From assembly GCA_013697725.1 (NCBI GenBank), contig JACCWI010000024.1, positions 62,001 to 126,000 of the forward strand: a DNA stretch of 64,000 nt, given 5' to 3'. Shown piece after piece: positions 25,789-34,938 of the stretch (position 1 is the stretch's first letter; every line of letters begins with the position of its first letter). The notes beneath the pieces are model-generated. The model did no database searches. It saw only the letters and a list, made by a program, of their open reading frames with translations, and was not told where the DNA came from. The position numbers and the translations under genes are program-made. This DNA is from Tatlockia sp. Lineage in GTDB: Bacteria; Pseudomonadota; Gammaproteobacteria; Legionellales; Legionellaceae.

Positions 25789-26544
25789 TTACAGAGCTTT
25801 ATCTGCTGCGTAGACCAATGAGTTTGCGGCATTTTGCGCGTTCCTTTGTTTTGCTTCTTCCAATCTTTGATTACAAGCAACTATCAGTCCATCAAACATT
25901 TTATTGAAGGCATCATAGCAGCGGTCAATCATTTTTAACGCGTCACGTCTCACATCAACAGGTACCTCAGTTTGGAATAATTTTGCTTCCATTTCACCTT
26001 CGAATAAGGCATGCGCTAGTTCTACATCAAGGTGATTAGAGGAAAAGTATTTTAAATTTTGATCTTCACCGGCTTTTTTGACTTGTTTAACTACTTTTTC
26101 GAAGAAAACATGGCCAGATGATTCAAGAGTTAATAGTAAAGCTATGTTTAATAATTCGTTATCAGTTTTATAAATCTCTGACATGATCGCGTATGCAGCA
26201 TCTCGTGTCAGTTGTGATTCTTTACTATAGAGCCAGACTACGCCATCTTTTGAGCAGCATTTATCGTGACTGATCTCACCCATGTATTTTTTGTCTTGTA
26301 AGAACCATTTTTCATGGCCTGCATCTTCGAGACGATGGTGACGGGCTACTTTTTTCAAATAAGGGTCAGAAACACGTTCTTCGTTTAATCTTAATATATC
26401 TTGGAAAGTCATGGCCCAGAATGTTAATTCAGGTACAAAGTAACTAATTTCTTCAATGCTTTCTAAATTAGAGAGAAGTTCAAAGAAAGGATGGTTCATA
26501 AATTCATTTTGTTTAGAATCAATATAGGATTGTATAGTTTTCAT
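25789..26544 (-). CDS. Haem-oxygenase-like di-iron protein (iron-containing redox enzyme family)
   Basis: A 251-aa all-helical protein. Putative metal ligands follow the haem-oxygenase-like di-iron oxidase pattern: Glu73 and His77 (LEDAGH), Glu141 with His145 (ESSGH), and His171-x3-Glu175-x2-His178 (HLDVELAH). Spacing of the last four closely matches CADD-type enzymes. Such proteins use O2 for N-oxygenation, C-C cleavage or self-sacrificing chemistry. TAGGAGG nine nt before the ATG is the strongest ribosome site in this part of the window. An efficient terminator separates it from kmo upstream, so it has its own promoter, and it is cotranscribed with the FAD oxidase. Family is inferred from motif spacing; reaction unknown. 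Confidence 0.8.
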   Translation of the reverse strand: MKTIQSYIDSKQNEFMNHPFFELLSNLESIEEISYFVPELTFWAMTFQDILRLNEERVSDPYLKKVARHHRLEDAGHEKWFLQDKKYMGEISHDKCCSKDGVVWLYSKESQLTRDAAYAIMSEIYKTDNELLNIALLLTLESSGHVFFEKVVKQVKKAGEDQNLKYFSSNHLDVELAHALFEGEMEAKLFQTEVPVDVRRDALKMIDRCYDAFNKMFDGLIVACNQRLEEAKQRNAQNAANSLVYAADKAL

Positions 26545-26634
26545 GATAATAGCCTCCTAAGGCTTGGTAAAACTGGACACTTTAGGTACTGCAGTCTTTA
26601 TGCCAAGTTTTTAATCAAATTGCATTGAAAAAAC

Positions 26635-26668
26635 CCCTGTTTATAACTTAATTATATTTAAAACAGGG
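26635..26668 (-). terminator. Rho-independent terminator of kmo
   Basis: CCCTGTTT / AAACAGGG form a perfect 8-bp stem with an 18-nt AT-rich loop, about 100 nt after the kmo stop. On the minus strand it is followed by G and six T. This separates kmo from the di-iron/FAD oxidase operon. Confidence 0.75.
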
Positions 26669-26766
26669 CTCTACCTCGAAAAGCGCCAAAATATTGTCTT
26701 CGAATAGCATTTTAATGACAAAAATTTGACTTTAATAATCTTTATAAATTAATAACTTTGCTAAAA

Positions 26767-28119
26767 TCAATTTAAATTCGCCAATTTCTTGTCGTAATCC
26801 TTCATCAAAAAATTAATTTCATTCCAATTTATATCCTTAATAGACCTCACTTTGTCACAAATTTGATCTAAAAAAACATTTTGCACTTCCCCATAAGCTT
26901 TTGCTTTCGCATAGGGTGTATTAGTAAACATCACTAAGACGTGCTTGGATACATAACGCTCTGGATAGCGATGCATCAATTCACGTTCAATTTGTTTCTT
27001 TAAATTAAAAGTTGGGGAGCGTATATCACTTTGAATTTCATGATAATTATCCATAGACATATCAGACACAGCATCCGTATTTATCTTTCGAGTTTGATAA
27101 AAGACAGGCAATACCCGCTGCCAATCGTCCTCATATTGATCAAGCAATTCATTTAACAATCGACAATCTTCAAAGGAACTATTCATACCCTGTCCAAAAA
27201 AAGGAACTAAACCATGTGCAGCATCACCAATTAGTAAGCAATGATCAGAAAAATACCAGGGGGAACATTTAATTGTACTCAAACGCCCCGTTGGATGCTC
27301 CATAAATTCATTAATTAAATCTGGCATTGCCCCGTAAGCATCCCTAAATTTATCTTTAAAAAACGCATGAACCATTGCTTCGCTGGTTAATTTGGCGAAG
27401 CTATTCTCTCCTTCATTGGGTAAAAATAAACTGCCAGTTATCGAGTTATCTATATTTGGATTGCCAAGTAGCATAAATAAACCTCTCGGCCAAAGGTGCA
27501 AATGTTCTTCTTTGAAATTCTCATTGTGTTGTTTAGTGATTGACAATTCTTTATAGCCATGCGGTAGAAATTGACGTGAGGCAGCTATTAATTGCTCTTT
27601 TACAAGTGCTTCCCGTACTTTTGAAGCCGCTCCATCTGCTCCAATTAAAATCTGGTAAGAGGTGGAAAACAAATTGTCATCTTCACACTCAAAAATTAGT
27701 GTTTTTTTGTGTACGTCAATATCTATTAATTTTTTATTAAAATGCATATGGATTGAAGGAGATTTTTCTGCAGTATCAAGTAATAGGCGATTGAGTTCAG
27801 ATCGTAAAATAGCGTTAATATGTTCACCTTTTTTGCGACCAAAAGGTTGATATTCTATTTTTCCATTTTTTAAATGTATCGCGCGGGCTCGCATTGGAAC
27901 CATTATTTTTTCAATTTCCGACATCAGATCCATGGCCGCCAAACCAGTGATACCTCGACAGGAGAGTGCAAGATTAATTGAGCGTCCTTTATCACTCTTA
28001 GCGAGCCTGGGATCTGGCCGTGATTCGAATAATTCAATATCATAACCACGTTTAGCCATAAAAAGCGCAAGCAATGATCCGGCAAGGCCTGAGCCAATAA
28101 TGGTTAGTTTTCTCATCAT
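26767..28119 (-). CDS. kmo: Kynurenine 3-monooxygenase
   Basis: FAD-dependent aromatic hydroxylase converting kynurenine to 3-hydroxykynurenine with NADPH and O2. The 450-aa product has the Rossmann motif IIGSGLAGSLLA near residue 7, KGRSINLALSCRGI, NAILRSELNRLLLD with the flavin-binding Arg, LIGADGAAS, and the second FAD motif LIGDAAHGLVPFFGQGMNSSFEDC, all diagnostic of KMO rather than other hydroxylases; the C-terminal 100 residues are the helical part. GGAG precedes the first ATG by four nt. No other kynurenine-pathway gene is nearby, so it acts with distant genes or on exogenous kynurenine. Confidence 0.93.
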   Translation of the reverse strand: MMRKLTIIGSGLAGSLLALFMAKRGYDIELFESRPDPRLAKSDKGRSINLALSCRGITGLAAMDLMSEIEKIMVPMRARAIHLKNGKIEYQPFGRKKGEHINAILRSELNRLLLDTAEKSPSIHMHFNKKLIDIDVHKKTLIFECEDDNLFSTSYQILIGADGAASKVREALVKEQLIAASRQFLPHGYKELSITKQHNENFKEEHLHLWPRGLFMLLGNPNIDNSITGSLFLPNEGENSFAKLTSEAMVHAFFKDKFRDAYGAMPDLINEFMEHPTGRLSTIKCSPWYFSDHCLLIGDAAHGLVPFFGQGMNSSFEDCRLLNELLDQYEDDWQRVLPVFYQTRKINTDAVSDMSMDNYHEIQSDIRSPTFNLKKQIERELMHRYPERYVSKHVLVMFTNTPYAKAKAYGEVQNVFLDQICDKVRSIKDINWNEINFLMKDYDKKLANLN

Positions 28120-28338
28120 TTTTCTCCATTGCCTTTTGCAAAGTATTCAATCTAATGACTTTTCATCAACAAATTTACGGGCAAGGTCAAATTGCTGCTT
28201 TTTTAATTTATATGCAATCATAGCCTTTAGCTCAACCAATAGGCAAATATGACTTTCCATAAAAATAGACGCTTATTTAAAGCGCAGCAAGATTCATACC
28301 TGGATTAAGAATAAAGTTATGGATTTGAAGTCAGAAAA

Positions 28339-30645
28339 TTAATTTTTTTTGGGGAAATTTTTTAAAAACTCGCTTAATTCAGTGGGCACATTGGGTGGTT
28401 TAAAGTAATAACCTTGAGCAAAATCACAATCATAATTCATAATGAAATCCCGTTGAATTTCAGTTTCAACACCTTCAGCAAGTACTTCTAAATTTAAACT
28501 ATGGCCTAGATTAATAATGGCTCTTGCAATTGCAGCATCACTTTCTTTATTGACTAATTCCATGATAAATGAACGGTCAATTTTTAACTTATCGACAGGG
28601 AATTGTTTTAAATAAGATAAACTGGAATAACCGGTTCCAAAATCATCAATCACTAATTTTGTGCCCATGTCTTTTAATTTAAACATGGTTTCAACAATGT
28701 GTTCGATGTCGTCAACTAATAAACTTTCAGTTAATTCCAGCTCCAGGCATTTAGGTTCTAATTGTGTTTCTTTTAAAATGTGGTCAACCATTTCAGTCAA
28801 ATCTTTTTGGCGGAACTGTCGTCCTGAAATATTAACTGCAATGTGCATGTCTTTATACCCTTCCTTCTGCCAAAGTACAGCTTGCTTACATGCTTCATGC
28901 AAAACCCATTTACCGATATCAATAATTAATCCATTTTCTTCGGCCATACCAATAAAATCAACGGGTGATACATTACCTAATAGATGACTATTCCATCTTA
29001 GCAATGCTTCAAAACCTACAATAGAGTTCTTTTTTAAATCAATCAGCGGTTGGTAGACAAGATAAAATTCTTTTTTCTTCATCGCATCGCGTAGAGCATT
29101 ATCGAGTTGCATATGGTTAATTACACGCCTGTTCATTTCAGGATCAAACATTTTATAGGAATTACGTCCACTATTTTTAGCTTGGTACATCGATAAATCT
29201 GCGCTTTTCATTAATGAACCGTAGTCTGTCCCATCTTTAGGATAAAAACTTATGCCAATACTGGCGGTTATTTTCAGCCTATGTTGATCCACTTGAAAGG
29301 GCTTTTCGATAAGATGTAAGATCTCCTCAGCCTTTTGTTGTGCTTGAGCTTCGGTACTTAAATCAGGTAAAACAATAATAAACTCATCGCCACCTAAGCG
29401 CGCGACCGTGTCGAAATCATTAGTTGCAACTAATAAGCGGTTAGAGACTGCCTGTAGTAATTTATCACCTATGCTATGGCCTATAGTATCATTGGTCATT
29501 TTGAAGCGATCCAAATCCAAGAATAGAAAAGCAATGAGAGAATTTTTTTTCTTAGCTTGTAAAATGGCCTGATCAACTCGGTCAATCAAAAGCACACGGT
29601 TTGGAAGTTCCGTGAGTGAGTCATGTGTTGCTTGACGCACTAGCTGTTTTTCCATTTCACGTCTCTGGGTTATATCATTAAAGATACAGACATAATGGCG
29701 AACCGTGACAAAGGAGTCCGTGACCGGCGCTACACTGAGTTCACACCAGAACAATTCACCATTTCGCCTATAGATTTCAATTTCCACTACTTCTTCACGC
29801 TGTTCTCTAATCGCTAAATTTAACCTTTTCTGGTTCACTTGATCCGCTTTTGCACCCTGCAATTCAATTAAATTTTTACCGAGAGCGTATTGTTCAGCAT
29901 AACCTGTAATTCGCTCAAAGGCTTTGTTGACGTATATAATTGGGTTATCTTCTTTGGTGACATCAATAATCGCCACCCCATGTGAGCTGGCCTCTATCGC
30001 TCTTTCACGAATGCGTAATTCGTCTTCAGACATTAGACGTTGTGTGACGTCGCGAAAACTATAAACCCGACCTACTATTTCTGTGCCTACTCTCTGAGGT
30101 TGGGTGAAGCGCTCAAAAATACGCCCATCTTTAAAATGCAATAAGGGTAAATCACCCTGCCATTCTGGATTTTCGTAGAGATATTGTATATCCGCTTTGA
30201 CTGAGGCGGGATTTGAGAGTTGATCCAAGATATAGTTAAAACTTATGTTTTCAGTACCAACTTTTAGTAAATTAAGGGGAATATGCCACATTTCCACAAA
30301 TTTTTGGTTCCAATCCACCACGAGTCCTTTACCATTTACAAGCATGATGCCATCGGCAGTGGATTCCAGGGTTGCTCTTAGAAGAGACAGAGATTTTTCC
30401 AGTTCGATATTTTTTTCAAGCATTTGCGCTTCTATTTTAATATTACTAGACAGTGGCGCGCTGTTGATGCGTTGGTACTCAGGTTGATTGTGATACCATT
30501 TTTCTAACAAAGAAGTGAGTTCAGGCGTATAGGATAAGATTCCTAGCTCTTCACAAACCGAGGTTAAAGAAGGAAGTTTACCACGCTTTTTTACAGCTTC
30601 AGCAGCAGAGGCAACTCTTTTGTAGCTCAGATCCTGTCTACTCAT
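28339..30645 (-). CDS. PAS-PAS-GGDEF-EAL cyclic-di-GMP enzyme
   Basis: A 768-aa cytosolic signalling protein. The first 50 residues (YKRVASAAEAVKKRGKLPSLTSVCEELG) resemble the helix-turn-helix N-domain of KfrA-like DNA-binding proteins, followed by a short coiled coil (about 70-90), PAS 1 (about 90-200), PAS 2 with PAC (about 210-335), GGDEF (about 340-500) with an intact RLGGDEF site, and EAL (about 515-755) with GFEALLRW, NISGRQF, ELTES and VIDDFGTGYSSLSYL. Both catalytic sites look complete, so it may make and degrade c-di-GMP. GAGGGATCA precedes the ATG. Combining a possible DNA-binding head with a dual enzyme is unusual. Confidence 0.93.
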   Translation of the reverse strand: MSRQDLSYKRVASAAEAVKKRGKLPSLTSVCEELGILSYTPELTSLLEKWYHNQPEYQRINSAPLSSNIKIEAQMLEKNIELEKSLSLLRATLESTADGIMLVNGKGLVVDWNQKFVEMWHIPLNLLKVGTENISFNYILDQLSNPASVKADIQYLYENPEWQGDLPLLHFKDGRIFERFTQPQRVGTEIVGRVYSFRDVTQRLMSEDELRIRERAIEASSHGVAIIDVTKEDNPIIYVNKAFERITGYAEQYALGKNLIELQGAKADQVNQKRLNLAIREQREEVVEIEIYRRNGELFWCELSVAPVTDSFVTVRHYVCIFNDITQRREMEKQLVRQATHDSLTELPNRVLLIDRVDQAILQAKKKNSLIAFLFLDLDRFKMTNDTIGHSIGDKLLQAVSNRLLVATNDFDTVARLGGDEFIIVLPDLSTEAQAQQKAEEILHLIEKPFQVDQHRLKITASIGISFYPKDGTDYGSLMKSADLSMYQAKNSGRNSYKMFDPEMNRRVINHMQLDNALRDAMKKKEFYLVYQPLIDLKKNSIVGFEALLRWNSHLLGNVSPVDFIGMAEENGLIIDIGKWVLHEACKQAVLWQKEGYKDMHIAVNISGRQFRQKDLTEMVDHILKETQLEPKCLELELTESLLVDDIEHIVETMFKLKDMGTKLVIDDFGTGYSSLSYLKQFPVDKLKIDRSFIMELVNKESDAAIARAIINLGHSLNLEVLAEGVETEIQRDFIMNYDCDFAQGYYFKPPNVPTELSEFLKNFPKKN

Positions 30646-30777
30646 TGATCCCTCATATAAAATTGTCCTCTTTGAGCAATTTCTTTTTCTAGATCCTGAA
30701 ATAACAATGTCAATAAGAGTATTATATACTGCTTATAAGGTTTTTTCCTGTTGCCCCTAAATAAGGATTTTTTTTAA

Positions 30778-31929
30778 ATGCATAAAACTCACTTTGATAC
30801 GCGAGCAATCCACGCCGGACAAAAAGCTGATCCAAGTACGGGCGCTGTCATGACTCCCATTTACGCTACCTCAACCTATCGTCAATCTGCACCGGGTGTT
30901 CATCAAGGCTATGAATATTCAAGAACACAAAATCCAACTCGTGAGGCTTATGAAGGCTGCGTCGCGAGTCTTGAATCAGGAAAACGAGGTTTTGCTTTTG
31001 CTTCAGGCATGGCGGCAATTAATTCAGTAGTTGATTTGCTTGATTCAGGTGACCATCTCATAGCTACCGATGACCTTTATGGTGGTACCTTTCGCTTATT
31101 TGATAAAGTTAAAACCAGGACATCAAATTTATCGTTTTCATTTGCTGACATGACTGACCTTGGCAATATAGAAGCTCTAATTCGTCCTGAAACAAAGATG
31201 ATTTGGCTTGAAACTCCATCTAATCCTATGTTAAAACTAGCCAATTTACGAGAGATCGCAGCGCTTGCCAAACGTTATAATTTAATAACGGTAGCCGACA
31301 ATACCTTTGCAACGCCCTGGATTCAACGCCCTCTTGAACTTGGTTTCGATCTGGTATTGCATTCAGCCACCAAATATTTAAATGGCCACTCCGATATTGT
31401 TAGCGGCATTGTAGTTGTGGGTGATAATGCTGATTTAGCTGAGCGTGTAGCTTTTTTACATAATTCATGTGGTGGGATAGCGAGTCCCTTTGATAGTTTT
31501 TTTGTCCTTAGAAGTTTAAAAACTTTAGGCTTACGCATGCAACGCCATTGTGAGAATGCCCTGGAACTGGCTAATTGGCTTGAATCTCATCCCAAAGTAG
31601 CTAAGGTCATTTATCCTGGACTGGAAAGCCACCCTCAGCATCAATTGGCTCTGGAACAAATGCCGAGTTTTGGGGGAATGATTTCTATGATTGTGAAGGG
31701 TGACCTACAAGACGCAACGCGCTTTTTAACACGCTGCGAACTGTTTACCTTGGCTGAAAGTTTAGGTGGCGTTGAAAGTCTCATAGAGCATCCCGCAATC
31801 ATGACCCATGCTTCGATTCCAGCAAAAACTCGTGAAATCTTAGGAATTCTGGACGGATTTGTCAGGTTATCGGTCGGAATTGAGCATATTGATGATTTGA
31901 AAACGGATTTAAACTATGCCCTCAGTTGA
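30778..31929 (+). CDS. Cystathionine gamma-lyase / gamma-synthase family PLP enzyme
   Basis: Cys/Met metabolism PLP enzyme of 383 aa. Seen: TRAIHAGQKADPSTGAVMTPIYATSTY, YEYSRTQNPTREAYE with the substrate Tyr/Arg, FASGMAAI, DDLYGGTFRLF, WLETPSNPML, VADNTFATPW, and the PLP-lysine motif SATKYLNGHSD; the C-terminal SLGGVESLIEHPAIMTHA completes it. Sequence alone does not separate gamma-lyase from gamma-synthase (MetB). The end overlaps the next reading frame's upstream part; the acyltransferase start follows 16 nt after its stop. Confidence 0.9.
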   Translation: MHKTHFDTRAIHAGQKADPSTGAVMTPIYATSTYRQSAPGVHQGYEYSRTQNPTREAYEGCVASLESGKRGFAFASGMAAINSVVDLLDSGDHLIATDDLYGGTFRLFDKVKTRTSNLSFSFADMTDLGNIEALIRPETKMIWLETPSNPMLKLANLREIAALAKRYNLITVADNTFATPWIQRPLELGFDLVLHSATKYLNGHSDIVSGIVVVGDNADLAERVAFLHNSCGGIASPFDSFFVLRSLKTLGLRMQRHCENALELANWLESHPKVAKVIYPGLESHPQHQLALEQMPSFGGMISMIVKGDLQDATRFLTRCELFTLAESLGGVESLIEHPAIMTHASIPAKTREILGILDGFVRLSVGIEHIDDLKTDLNYALS

Positions 31930-31945
31930 AAATGGAGTAAAAGCG

Positions 31946-32839
31946 ATGGTTCAAGATAAGCATAAAGGCGGCCAAGTATATGGTGTATTTGCAGTTTTCG
32001 TATTAATTTTAACTACCATTTTATGCTTTATTCCCATTCTTTTTATGGGTCTGTTAAAACTCTTCCCTTATCGCCCATGGCAAAATTTTTGTACAAAAGG
32101 GGTTGACGCAATCGTTAGCTTTTGGTCTGCCATTAATAGTGCTTATATTGATAGAATTTCGCAAACAAGCTGGGATGTTAGTGGATTAGACAATTTAAAC
32201 CCTAAAAATTGGTATTTAATTGTGGCTAATCATCAGAGTTGGCTTGATATCGTCGTTTTACAGTATGTTTTTAATCGTAAGATTCCGGTTTTAAAATTTT
32301 TTATTAAAGATCAGCTTAAATGGGTGCCCTTTTTAGGCTTTGCCTGGTGGGCGATGGGTTGTCCTTTTATGAAGCGCTATTCTAAAGAGTATTTGACTAA
32401 AAATCCTCATAAAAAAGGCAAAGATCTGCAAGCAACTCATAAAGCAGTCCAATCATTCCAACACAATCCAACCTCAATTATGAGTTTTGTTGAAGGAACA
32501 CGTTACCATCCTGAAAAAAGTATCAAGCAACAATCGCCCTATAAACATCTTTTAAAACCTAAATCGGGGGGAATTAGCTTTGTAATCTCAGCGATGGGAA
32601 AACAAATTTCTAGCCTTTTAGATATCACAATCATCTATTCGGATAGTCAACATTCCTTGTGGAATTTTCTTTGTAAGCGTATGAAGCATATCCAGGTTCA
32701 TATCCGCAGTATACCCATACCTCTTCAGTTCGCTGACCCTGCTTTAATTAATGATGAAAAAGTACAAACAGAATTCAGAGACTGGTTGAATAAGTATTGG
32801 CATGAAAAAGATCGTTTAATTGCAAGCCTGAAAAAATAA
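31946..32839 (+). CDS. PlsC-type acyltransferase (YihG-like)
   Basis: A 297-aa membrane-bound 1-acyl-glycerol-3-phosphate-type acyltransferase. Motif I is ANHQSWLD (H-x4-D), motif II lies around FLGFAWWAMGCPFMKR, motif III is FVEGTRYH (E-G-T-R); a hydrophobic helix occupies about residues 12-35. The long insert with KNPHKKGKDLQATHKA matches the YihG/poly(A)-regulator subgroup rather than PlsC itself. The ATG at 31946 has GGAG eight nt upstream, better than the ATG at 31916 inside the preceding gene. Followed by a good terminator. Confidence 0.88.
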   Translation: MVQDKHKGGQVYGVFAVFVLILTTILCFIPILFMGLLKLFPYRPWQNFCTKGVDAIVSFWSAINSAYIDRISQTSWDVSGLDNLNPKNWYLIVANHQSWLDIVVLQYVFNRKIPVLKFFIKDQLKWVPFLGFAWWAMGCPFMKRYSKEYLTKNPHKKGKDLQATHKAVQSFQHNPTSIMSFVEGTRYHPEKSIKQQSPYKHLLKPKSGGISFVISAMGKQISSLLDITIIYSDSQHSLWNFLCKRMKHIQVHIRSIPIPLQFADPALINDEKVQTEFRDWLNKYWHEKDRLIASLKK

Positions 32840-32876
32840 TATAAAGACTAAATAATTAACTTATAATTTTAAAAGG

Positions 32877-32897
32877 CCTGGTTAAAGGACAACCAGG
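32877..32897. terminator. Bidirectional terminator
   Basis: CCTGGTT / AACCAGG, 7-bp stem and 7-nt loop, between the convergent acyltransferase and epimerase genes. TTAGTTTT follows on plus and CCTTTTAAAATT on minus. Confidence 0.65.
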
Positions 32898-32924
32898 TTA
32901 GTTTTAACCTTAAGATTACTAAAT

Positions 32925-33941
32925 CTACCTTAATTCGCCTTTATAAAAATCCTGATACCAGACAACAAATTTTTCAATCCCCTCTTTAAATTGAGTAGAA
33001 GGTAAATAGCCCAACTCCAGGTTCGAAAGCTTTGTATCGGCATGAGTGGATAAAACATCGCCAGCTTGCATCGGTAGAAATTCTTTAATAGCTGTTTTTC
33101 CTAAAGTATTTTCAAGTGCTTCAATATAATCCAGCAAATTAACAGAGTTCCCAGATCCTAAATTGTAAATTTTATAAGGAGCATAACTAGTCGCTGCATT
33201 TGGCTTCGCTGCTGACCAATTTGGATCAGATTGAGCAGGTTTATCAATAGCACGCGAAATACCTGCTACGATATCATCAATATAGGTAAAATCTCGTTGC
33301 ATCTGACCCTGATTATAAATTTTTATTGTTTTTCCGGCAAGAATATCGCGAGTAAAGGAGAAAAAAGCCATATCCGGACGTCCCCACGGTCCATAGACGG
33401 TAAAAAAACGCAAGGCGGTTGTGGGCAGCTGAAATAAATTAGAATAGGAATGAGCAATTAATTCATTTGCCTTTTTTGTGGCTGCATAAATAGTTAAAGG
33501 ATGATTGGTTGCGTCGCTTTCTTTAAAAGGTTGTGACTCATTTGCCCCATAGACTGAGCTAGTAGAAGCATAGACAAAATGCTCAACTTGATAAGTTCGA
33601 CATGCTTCGATAAGAGTAGAAAAGCCCACTAGATTAGAATGGACAAAGCTCTGGGGATGAGAGAAGGAATAGCGTACCCCGGCTTGAGCTGCAAGATTTA
33701 CCACACGATGGGGTTGATGTTTAGCAAAAATTTCTTTAATTGTGAGAGCATCTGCAAGATCTGCCTGATAAAATAGAAAATTTGGATAGGCTTTCAATTG
33801 ATTTAGGCGAGCGAGTTTTAAATTTACATCGTAGTAGTCATTTAAATTATCAATAGCTATTACTGAGTCACCTTCTTCTAGACGAAGTTTGGTCAAATGA
33901 AAACCAATAAAACCTGCAGCTCCTGTAATCACTAAACGCAT
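32925..33941 (-). CDS. UDP-glucuronate 4-epimerase family protein
   Basis: Extended SDR of 338 aa acting on nucleotide sugars. NAD-binding GAAGFIG near residue 7; DNLNDYYDVNLKLARL, which marks the UDP-glucuronate epimerase subgroup; STSSVYG with catalytic Ser; YAATKKANE with Tyr and Lys; FFTVYGPWGRPDMA and GQMQRDFTYIDDIV. Product would be UDP-galacturonate for surface polysaccharide. No other polysaccharide gene adjoins it. Start ATG 33939-33941. Substrate is inferred from subgroup motifs. Confidence 0.88.
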   Translation of the reverse strand: MRLVITGAAGFIGFHLTKLRLEEGDSVIAIDNLNDYYDVNLKLARLNQLKAYPNFLFYQADLADALTIKEIFAKHQPHRVVNLAAQAGVRYSFSHPQSFVHSNLVGFSTLIEACRTYQVEHFVYASTSSVYGANESQPFKESDATNHPLTIYAATKKANELIAHSYSNLFQLPTTALRFFTVYGPWGRPDMAFFSFTRDILAGKTIKIYNQGQMQRDFTYIDDIVAGISRAIDKPAQSDPNWSAAKPNAATSYAPYKIYNLGSGNSVNLLDYIEALENTLGKTAIKEFLPMQAGDVLSTHADTKLSNLELGYLPSTQFKEGIEKFVVWYQDFYKGELR

Positions 33942-34100
33942 AATTTAAGTCCAAGCTAAAATAAACCTTAAGAGTATATCGACTAACCCAAAGCCATTCT
34001 ACCCGAATTAAAATGTGCGCAAACCCTGACAGCAACCCCTATTTTCTGAACTCTCTAGTGGAGTATACTGTTTCAACCTTCCACTCTAGAATGAAAAATT

Positions 34101-34922
34101 ATGGACGAGTTAAAAAAAATCATCGAAACTGGTTATGAACAACGTCAAAATCTATCCCCAGAGACAGCCTCTAAAGAATTAATTTTAGCAGTTGATGAAA
34201 TCATTTCGATGATGGACCAGGGTACTTTAAGGATTGCCGAAAAAATAGATAATGAGTGGATAGTGCATCAATGGCTAAAAAAAGCGGTTCTTCTTTCTTT
34301 TCGCTTGCACCCAAACCAAGTGGTTGATGCCAATTTCTGTCAATTTTATGACAAAATTCCTTTAAAATTCGCCGACTATTCAGCTGCCGAATTCGCTAAA
34401 ATAGGCGTCAGGGTAGTCCCCCAAGCCATGGTACGTCGTGGTGCTTTTATTGGTAAAAACACTGTGCTAATGCCATCTTACGTGAATATTGGTGCTTATA
34501 TTGATGAGGGGGTTATGGTAGATACTTGGGCAACCGTAGGCTCCTGCGCTCAAATTGGTAAAAATGTGCATTTATCTGGTGGAGTAGGTATTGGCGGGGT
34601 TCTTGAACCCTTACAGGCCAATCCCACAATTATTGAAGATAATTGCTTTATAGGCGCACGTTCCGAAGTCGTTGAAGGAGTTATCGTTGAGCGTGATTCT
34701 GTTATTTCTATGGGGGTCTTTTTAGGCCAAAGCACCAAGATTTTCAATCGTCTTACTGGTCAGACTAGTTATGGCCGTATTCCAGCTGGTTCTGTGGTTG
34801 TAGCCGGTTCAATGCCTGCTAATGACGGCAGTCATAGTCTTTATTGTGCAATCATCGTGAAACAAGTGGATGAAAAAACTAGAGCTAAGGTTAGTATTAA
34901 TGAATTATTAAGAATTAACTAA
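34101..34922 (+). CDS. dapD: 2,3,4,5-tetrahydropyridine-2,6-dicarboxylate N-succinyltransferase DapD
   Basis: Fourth step of the succinylase route to meso-diaminopimelate and lysine. The 273-aa product has an N-terminal helical domain, then the left-handed beta-helix of hexapeptide repeats ([27 protein letters not shown]...), with [13 protein letters not shown] and [15 protein letters not shown] as DapD hallmarks. Length equals that of E. coli DapD. It is followed 16 nt later by dapE, making a two-gene lysine/peptidoglycan operon. Confidence 0.96.
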   Translation: MDELKKIIETGYEQRQNLSPETASKELILAVDEIISMMDQGTLRIAEKIDNEWIVHQWLKKAVLLSFRLHPNQVVDANFCQFYDKIPLKFADYSAAEFAKIGVRVVPQAMVRRGAFIGKNTVLMPSYVNIGAYIDEGVMVDTWATVGSCAQIGKNVHLSGGVGIGGVLEPLQANPTIIEDNCFIGARSEVVEGVIVERDSVISMGVFLGQSTKIFNRLTGQTSYGRIPAGSVVVAGSMPANDGSHSLYCAIIVKQVDEKTRAKVSINELLRIN

Positions 34923-34938
34923 CCTTAGGGGTATTAAT

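Noticed and set aside
24435..25880. Longer FAD oxidase starting at 25880 or 25832
   Set aside because: It would overlap the upstream gene by 44-92 bp without a ribosome site, while the ATG at 25769 has AAGGA/AGGACA at good spacing after the upstream stop.
26545..28119. kmo, the di-iron protein and the FAD oxidase as one operon for kynurenine breakdown
   Set aside because: A stem followed by six T at 26635-26668 separates kmo from the other two, so cotranscription is unlikely.
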